Below, piece after piece: positions 59,545 to 64,000 of a stretch of DNA of 64,000 bases. The stretch is from Neolewinella agarilytica (GTDB lineage Bacteria; Bacteroidota; Bacteroidia; Chitinophagales; Saprospiraceae). How positions within the stretch are numbered: position 1 is the first letter of the stretch; every line of letters begins with the position of its first letter. The stretch lies in contig NZ_FOFB01000012.1 in the NCBI RefSeq assembly GCF_900110645.1, forward strand, positions 62,001 to 126,000, written 5' to 3'. A program made the translations under genes and the position numbers. The notes under the pieces were generated by a model. It did not search any database and was not told the DNA's origin. It saw only the letters and a list, made by a program, of their open reading frames with translations.

Positions 59545-60829
59545 CTACTACACCATAACACTCACGCCCGAATCACGCTTCTTCTTTGGCAGCGAGATCA
59601 CCTTCGGGCAGTCTGGAGAACAAAAACGGCGGCGGTCTTACCTCGTGAAGTCGGAAGTGCTGCCGCAGCAAACCAGTCTGCTCGGTATGTTGCGCTACGA
59701 ACTCTTACGGGAAAATAGCTTGCTCGCCCCTTACGATACCAACGATAACCGCCAGCAAGCAGCTGAAGCGCTCGTTGGCACCACCGGATTTGTCGTTGAC
59801 GATAAGCCCGACTACGGCGTCATTGATGCCCTCAGCCCCCTGCTACTCACCGACGGTAAACAGCGTTGGGTGCCCGAGCCACTCGACGATGGAGCGTATG
59901 AAAACAAAGACAAAAAAACAACCAACGCTTTCTGCTGGCAGAAAACCAAGAGCGGAAACTGGAAACTGAAGCACTACAATCCCAAAGCGCCGCGCTATGC
60001 CCGCTTTGTGCGGGAAGATGGCCGGTTCGCACACGATCTGGACGACTGCTTTTCCTCCGTGACCCTCGTCGGTAACCGCATCTCTAATCGGTTGTATCGC
60101 CCTGGGGAAAGCAGTGAGGAAGATGAAGAAGGCCTCTTCCGCCAAACTTTTCGCTCTGCGTGTAAAACCCTGCCGGTAAATGAAGACAATCCGCCGGCTT
60201 TTTCCTTCGTCTTCCGCGTTGCCATTAAGGGTAACGTTCTGGATGCCTTTTTGACAAATGAGGGCGCAGCCAACGAAGTTGGCGCTTATGCCGAGCGCAG
60301 CCGAGGTACAGATGCAGAGGAAAGAAAAAAAGCAAGGCTTGTCTTCCTCGGTGCTGAACGTTCCGCTTTCCTGATGACCGTTGCCGTTGCCAATGACCTG
60401 AACCTCGTTCCTACGCCTACCTACCGCACCAACACCAAATCGCTATCCGGTACGGCTCGCATCGTGCTCACTTCAGACGCCTTCCTGCCGGAAAAGCTGT
60501 TCGCGAAATGCCGTGACCACCCAGATTATTTTCTAATGGCCAACGTCAAGACCTTTCGCTTTCTTTCTTCCCGGCTTGACAATACTACCAGCTTCGCTTC
60601 CCTCCGGCGCAGCGAAACCAAAGACGATACCGAAACCACAACTGAGAACCAAACCAAAAAGGGCCGTCGCCGCGAAAGCGACCTCTTCCAGCTTGCCGAG
60701 CGGGGTGGGGTACTGCTGGTCCCTACGGAGCAGGCAGACACCGTCGTACAGCAGATTGAAAACCAGACTGCTTTCCATACCATTGGCTACAACCACTGCG
60801 CTGTCGCCTCCATCACTCCAAAAGCCTAA
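59531..60829 (+). CDS. cmr3: Cmr3-like RAMP protein
   Basis: A 432-residue protein whose start overlaps cas10 by 14 bases. The N-terminal strand TITLTPESRFFFGSEITFG and the following EVLPQQTSLLGMLRYELL are typical of Cmr3, which holds the 5' tag of the guide RNA and contacts Cas10. A low-complexity Thr/Glu/Arg stretch (about 355-380) precedes a C-terminal RAMP-like region. Order after cas10 and before Cmr4 is the usual order of Bacteroidota Cmr operons. Confidence 0.75.
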   Translation: MSSPNYYTITLTPESRFFFGSEITFGQSGEQKRRRSYLVKSEVLPQQTSLLGMLRYELLRENSLLAPYDTNDNRQQAAEALVGTTGFVVDDKPDYGVIDALSPLLLTDGKQRWVPEPLDDGAYENKDKKTTNAFCWQKTKSGNWKLKHYNPKAPRYARFVREDGRFAHDLDDCFSSVTLVGNRISNRLYRPGESSEEDEEGLFRQTFRSACKTLPVNEDNPPAFSFVFRVAIKGNVLDAFLTNEGAANEVGAYAERSRGTDAEERKKARLVFLGAERSAFLMTVAVANDLNLVPTPTYRTNTKSLSGTARIVLTSDAFLPEKLFAKCRDHPDYFLMANVKTFRFLSSRLDNTTSFASLRRSETKDDTETTTENQTKKGRRRESDLFQLAERGGVLLVPTEQADTVVQQIENQTAFHTIGYNHCAVASITPKA

Positions 60830-60834
60830 ACACT

Positions 60835-61707
60835 ATGTCAACTACCTACACCAGCCATCACTACCTCATCCGGGCCCTGTCTAACCTTCATCCCGGATCA
60901 GGCACGAATACCTTTGGTAATATTGATAAGGTGGTCCAGCGCGATTACGCTTCCGGACTGCCCACCATCCACGCCTCCAGCCTGAAGGGGGCGTTGCGTG
61001 AACTGGCTAACTACCACCATCCTCCCTCGGTCACGAAGCGTGAAGGAAAGCCGGATAAAGTTACCGAGAATGCATTCATCCGCCACGTTTTTGGCTCTGA
61101 CAACCGCCGGGGCCAGGCGGCTAACCTTCAGCAGGGCTCTCACTTGTTCCATGACGCCCAGCTGCTGGCCCTTCCATTACGTAGTAGCCACCAGCTGTTT
61201 TACCTGGCCACAACACCGGTTTTACTAAACGCTTTTTTGGTGGCTAACGAAGGTTGCCTATCCGAACAAGCGCAAACACAGCTTGCTGCCCTGGCTGCTA
61301 CATCAACCAAAAAAGGAGAGCCCGTCTGCCTGGGGGGGACGGAAGACATCATCTACCTGGAGGAACTACGCGGAAGGCGAAAAACGCCCACACCGCCGGT
61401 AGATGCGCTCCAGGCTTTGCTCGGCGAGCGCATTGCCTTACTGGACGTCGACGACTTTGCCAACTACTGCCAACAAATGCCTACTCTGGCCCGTAACGTA
61501 CTCAACAACGGCATCAGCGAAAACCTGTGGTATGAGGAGATCGTCCCCCGCGAAACCCGCTTCTATACCCGGATAACCAATACCCGCCCCGATGCGGAAC
61601 AGCGGGCATTGGCCACCTTGCTTAACGATAAGGCTGAAGTCCAGATCGGGGCCAACGCCACCGTGGGCTACGGATTCACCGAATGGTCATCCCTAAAAAA
61701 AGCCTGA
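60835..61707 (+). CDS. cmr4: Cmr4 backbone RAMP (target RNA cleavage subunit)
   Basis: A 290-residue protein. HYLIRALSNLHPGSGTNTFG followed by NIDKVVQRDYASGLPTIHAS is the Cmr4 signature, and Asp31 in this segment is the candidate catalytic Asp that cuts target RNA at six-base steps. SSLKGALREL and the C-terminal GANATVGYGFTEW fit RAMP motifs. It forms the backbone filament along the guide. The stop is one base before the Cmr5 start. Confidence 0.8.
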   Translation: MSTTYTSHHYLIRALSNLHPGSGTNTFGNIDKVVQRDYASGLPTIHASSLKGALRELANYHHPPSVTKREGKPDKVTENAFIRHVFGSDNRRGQAANLQQGSHLFHDAQLLALPLRSSHQLFYLATTPVLLNAFLVANEGCLSEQAQTQLAALAATSTKKGEPVCLGGTEDIIYLEELRGRRKTPTPPVDALQALLGERIALLDVDDFANYCQQMPTLARNVLNNGISENLWYEEIVPRETRFYTRITNTRPDAEQRALATLLNDKAEVQIGANATVGYGFTEWSSLKKA

Positions 61708-61708
61708 T

Positions 61709-62125
61709 ATGTACACCTTGAATAAAGACTACCTCCGCGTTGCCCTGGCCAAGCTGGATGCCTCCGGCCTGGTGAAAGCGGGTGGTAGGGTAGACAAAGC
61801 TATTCCCAATTACGTGGCGGCACTAAGCCCTTCCCTGCGCGCTACCGGGCTCATCGCTACCCTTGCCATCTACGCCAGTGACGATGCCGGTAAAGGTGCT
61901 GCCGCAAAATTACCCGTCCTCAACCTCATCACAAGTATGCTGTCGGACGACGAGTTGCAGCTGCTGCCCGAAACTGAAAGAAAGTCGCTGGCCAGCGCTT
62001 CCAATATGTTCTACTGGGCGATTAAGCAGGACAAAAAGCAGTTTCCCCGCATTCAACGCCAGCTCGAAACCGCTACTGCCGCCATCAAAGTGGCCATCCG
62101 TACCTATAAAATCCCGAAAGCATGA
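61709..62125 (+). CDS. cmr5: Cmr5 small subunit
   Basis: A 138-residue all-helical protein placed between Cmr4 and Cmr6, as usual. VDKAIPNYVAALSPSLRATG followed by LIATLAIYA, and a C-terminal Lys-rich helix, match the small Cmr5 subunit that lines the inner side of the complex and contacts the target RNA. The stop overlaps the Cmr6 start by four bases. Confidence 0.75.
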   Translation: MYTLNKDYLRVALAKLDASGLVKAGGRVDKAIPNYVAALSPSLRATGLIATLAIYASDDAGKGAAAKLPVLNLITSMLSDDELQLLPETERKSLASASNMFYWAIKQDKKQFPRIQRQLETATAAIKVAIRTYKIPKA

Positions 62126-63693
62126 ACCAGACGACAAACCCCGGGCTGCTATATTCTCGCTTCTATTTCGATGATCAATACGATGAGGTACTGGATCAAG
62201 CATCCTGGTTGAAAACCTTAGAACAACGACACGAGGCTGCCGAAGACGTCAAGGAAAAAGAGCACGAAGAACGGGAAGAACGAAACCGACAATGGGCGAA
62301 AAAAAAGAATAAACAATTTACTCCAAAAGACTTTCGCCGCGCTACCTTCCGGACGCCAAGAATTGGTGGCTTTAGCCAGAAATACCTGCTAGATCCGCCA
62401 GACAAAAAAAGGCAACCTACCGAATTCAAAGCCTACAACAATCACTTCAGCCTCCGCAACCACCAGCTGTTCACCACCAGGTTAACTAATGAGGCCAGTA
62501 AGCAGAACCGCGAAGTCTACCGTGGCCGACAAGCAAGCGGTTTCGAATTAACCACCACCTACCCGGGCCTTCTTGTCGGCTTGGGCTACAGCCATGCTGT
62601 TTCCGCCGAGCAAGCCCTCAATGCTGGTTTTTCCTTCGATCACACCACCGGCCTGCCCGTCATCCCCGGAGCTACCGTTAAGGGCATCCTTCGATCCGTA
62701 TTCCCACAACGGGATCATGACCGGGCCACCGACGCTAAACCGGAAAAAAAGGACTGGTACCGCAACACCGCCAAGGCTAAAATCGCCTGGCTGCAGCAGG
62801 CGCTTACTGGAATCGTGGGGAAAGAGAGAAGCGATAAGCTGGACCTGAAAGTACTGGAAGCGGAACTGTTCGACAGTCGATCCACCCCACTGGCGCAGCC
62901 TATTTTCCACGATGCCCTGGTGGTGGCGGCCTCCGGTGATCTCTTTGGCCCCGATAACATCACTCCGCACGTACACTATGCGGAGGGAGAAAACGTGCCG
63001 CCCGACCGCTACAAAAACCCGACGCCCATCAGTATGCTCAAGGTCATGCCTGGCGTCTCTTTCTCCTTCGCTTTCCGGCTGCCGGACCAACTGACCCAGC
63101 CCGATAAAGACGGGAAGGTTGCCCTAAGCCTTACCGCCGAGGAAATTCGCCGACTCTTTCAAGCCATCCTGCTGGAATACGGCGTAGGGGCAAAATCACG
63201 CCTCAATTATGGACGGTTCGTAGAGGAAACTATTGACTTTCCTTCGGCTGAGAAGTTGGATGCAGATTTAGCCACCTTTAGAAATTTCGAAACAGAAGCC
63301 TTTAGGAGTGCTACCATCACTGATAAGCGCAGTAACCGCCAACAAAATCAGGCGAAAGGCAACGATCGTGAGCGTAGACGGGATGAACGGGAAGACCCAA
63401 AGCTACGTGCTATCCGTCGTGAAGCAGAGCAGCGCAAGCGCGAAGCAGAAGAACAAAAGAATAAGCAGCCCAAAGTAACTGGGAAAACCGTTGTGCTGAC
63501 CTATGAAGGAAAATTTGGTAAATGGCACTCCTTTAAGGTTTCGGGGCAAACTCAAAAGCTAACCCTGAAAAGCAAAGCGGTTATGGCGCTAGCCCCTCTG
63601 GAAAAAGGCAAGCAGTACCACGCAGTCGTAACGGCAAGAGATAGCGGTCTGCCGGGGTCTCCGGTTATCGGCGTTGAATTCATTGCGGAGTAA
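62122..63693 (+). CDS. cmr6: Cmr6 RAMP with an extra C-terminal domain
   Basis: A 523-residue protein, longer than usual Cmr6 (about 250-350). A charged N-terminal extension (about 1-120) precedes the RAMP core (TTYPGLLVGLGYSHAVSAEQ, FDHTTGLPVIPGATVKGILR, GVGAKSRLNYGRF). From about residue 410 comes an Arg/Glu-rich linker (RERRRDEREDPKLRAIRRE) and then about 75 residues of beta-rich sequence (KTVVLTYEGKFGKWHSFKVS and on to VVTARDSGLPG), which looks like a small OB-type barrel. The extra domain could bind nucleic acid or anchor a partner; this is inference. Confidence 0.75.
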   Translation: MNQTTNPGLLYSRFYFDDQYDEVLDQASWLKTLEQRHEAAEDVKEKEHEEREERNRQWAKKKNKQFTPKDFRRATFRTPRIGGFSQKYLLDPPDKKRQPTEFKAYNNHFSLRNHQLFTTRLTNEASKQNREVYRGRQASGFELTTTYPGLLVGLGYSHAVSAEQALNAGFSFDHTTGLPVIPGATVKGILRSVFPQRDHDRATDAKPEKKDWYRNTAKAKIAWLQQALTGIVGKERSDKLDLKVLEAELFDSRSTPLAQPIFHDALVVAASGDLFGPDNITPHVHYAEGENVPPDRYKNPTPISMLKVMPGVSFSFAFRLPDQLTQPDKDGKVALSLTAEEIRRLFQAILLEYGVGAKSRLNYGRFVEETIDFPSAEKLDADLATFRNFETEAFRSATITDKRSNRQQNQAKGNDRERRRDEREDPKLRAIRREAEQRKREAEEQKNKQPKVTGKTVVLTYEGKFGKWHSFKVSGQTQKLTLKSKAVMALAPLEKGKQYHAVVTARDSGLPGSPVIGVEFIAE

Positions 63694-63720
63694 TCATCAT
63701 CAATTAATCCCCCTCTATTT

Positions 63721-64000
63721 ATGCAAATCGTAACCCTAACCTTCCCCTTCTCCCTCCACCCCGGAGATATCCCTAAACTCCGCGCTGCCATCATCGGCTG
63801 TCTTGGCACTGGTCATCATTTGTTCAATGGCTTCGACAACTCCGAGCAGGGCGTGGAAAAATACAGCAATGCTTACCCCCTCGTTGAGTACAGCGTTTAC
63901 AAGGGTAAGGCCCGTATCCAGGGCATTGGCACTGGGGCAGATGCCATCCTTCGCTACCTGCTTACGGCACTACCGGATGATCTCCTCATCGGAGAACGCT
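63721..64000 (+). CDS. cas6: Cas6-like CRISPR RNA endonuclease, 5' part only
   Basis: The frame starts at ATG 63721, 27 bases after Cmr6, and runs off the right edge; 93 residues are seen. HPGDIPKLRAAIIGCLGTGH, NAYPLVEYSVYKGKARIQGI and GADAILRYLL fit the N-terminal ferredoxin-like half of Cas6 enzymes of Bacteroidota (Cas6b-type N-terminal domain). These cut the pre-crRNA. The catalytic part lies outside. A CRISPR array and an adaptation module are expected to the right of the window. Confidence 0.6.
   Translation, partial: MQIVTLTFPFSLHPGDIPKLRAAIIGCLGTGHHLFNGFDNSEQGVEKYSNAYPLVEYSVYKGKARIQGIGTGADAILRYLLTALPDDLLIGER

Overview
The window looks like a piece of a Bacteroidota genome, most likely a Saprospiria/Lewinella-type marine bacterium of moderate to high GC. 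Pointers are several large secreted proteins with C-terminal type IX secretion (T9SS) sorting domains, a Y_Y_Y/propeller histidine kinase, OmpA and lipoprotein families typical of the phylum, and promoters of the Bacteroidota type (TTTG, about 19 bases, TAnnTTTG). No rRNA, tRNA, CRISPR array or transposase gene was recognised. A RepB/Rep_3 initiator with about twenty iterons, a ParA ATPase with a ribbon-helix-helix partner and a toxin-antitoxin-like pair lie at 44.5-50.5 kb. The window may therefore belong to a megaplasmid or secondary replicon, or to a chromosome that has absorbed one.

Layout. 0-5.2 kb (minus strand): a HEXXH metalloprotease, an 847-residue protein with a long cationic helical segment, and a Cys-rich membrane protein. 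5.6-10.4 kb (plus): an orphan gene, a hybrid two-component sensor whose first half is AT-rich, and its LuxR-type response regulator. 10.5-14.1 kb (minus): a five-gene lipid-type operon (KAS III, PlsC, HAD phosphatase, FeeM-like N-acyltransferase, unknown). 14.1-19.1 kb (minus): a Ca-binding-repeat membrane protein, a coiled-coil protein, an L,D-transpeptidase-like protein, an L-domain T9SS cargo and a small LuxR regulator. 19.4-26.8 kb: a TPR-CHAT lipoprotein facing a sigma/anti-sigma operon, then a HEAT-like secreted protein. 27.4-37.8 kb (minus): very large secreted or adhesive proteins, a VWA lipoprotein and an OmpA-family protein. 37.9-44.4 kb: a second sigma/anti-sigma pair facing a second TPR-CHAT lipoprotein and a subtilase lipoprotein. 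44.5-50.5 kb: the replicon backbone. 50.8-53.6 kb: another T9SS cargo. 53.9 kb to the end (plus): a type III-B CRISPR (Cmr) operon headed by a DEDDh exonuclease and a CorA-like membrane protein, ending inside cas6.

How parts fit together. The Cmr operon keeps the GGDD cyclase motif of Cas10 but has no HD nuclease. With a CorA-like membrane effector and a phosphodiesterase-type nuclease it has the parts expected of SAM-AMP signalling. The two CHAT loci pair a caspase-like protease with an ECF-like sigma factor and a membrane-anchored TPR anti-sigma candidate, a combination reminiscent of the TPR-CHAT/Csx30/RpoE module of type III-E CRISPR.

The most unusual signal is at the DNA level. An 18-bp element, GGGCGCGGNCGCAGGTGC, occurs at least 11 times with at most one mismatch (plus three degenerate copies), on both strands, in intergenic DNA and inside genes, where it is read in four different frames. 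No feature type I know explains it.
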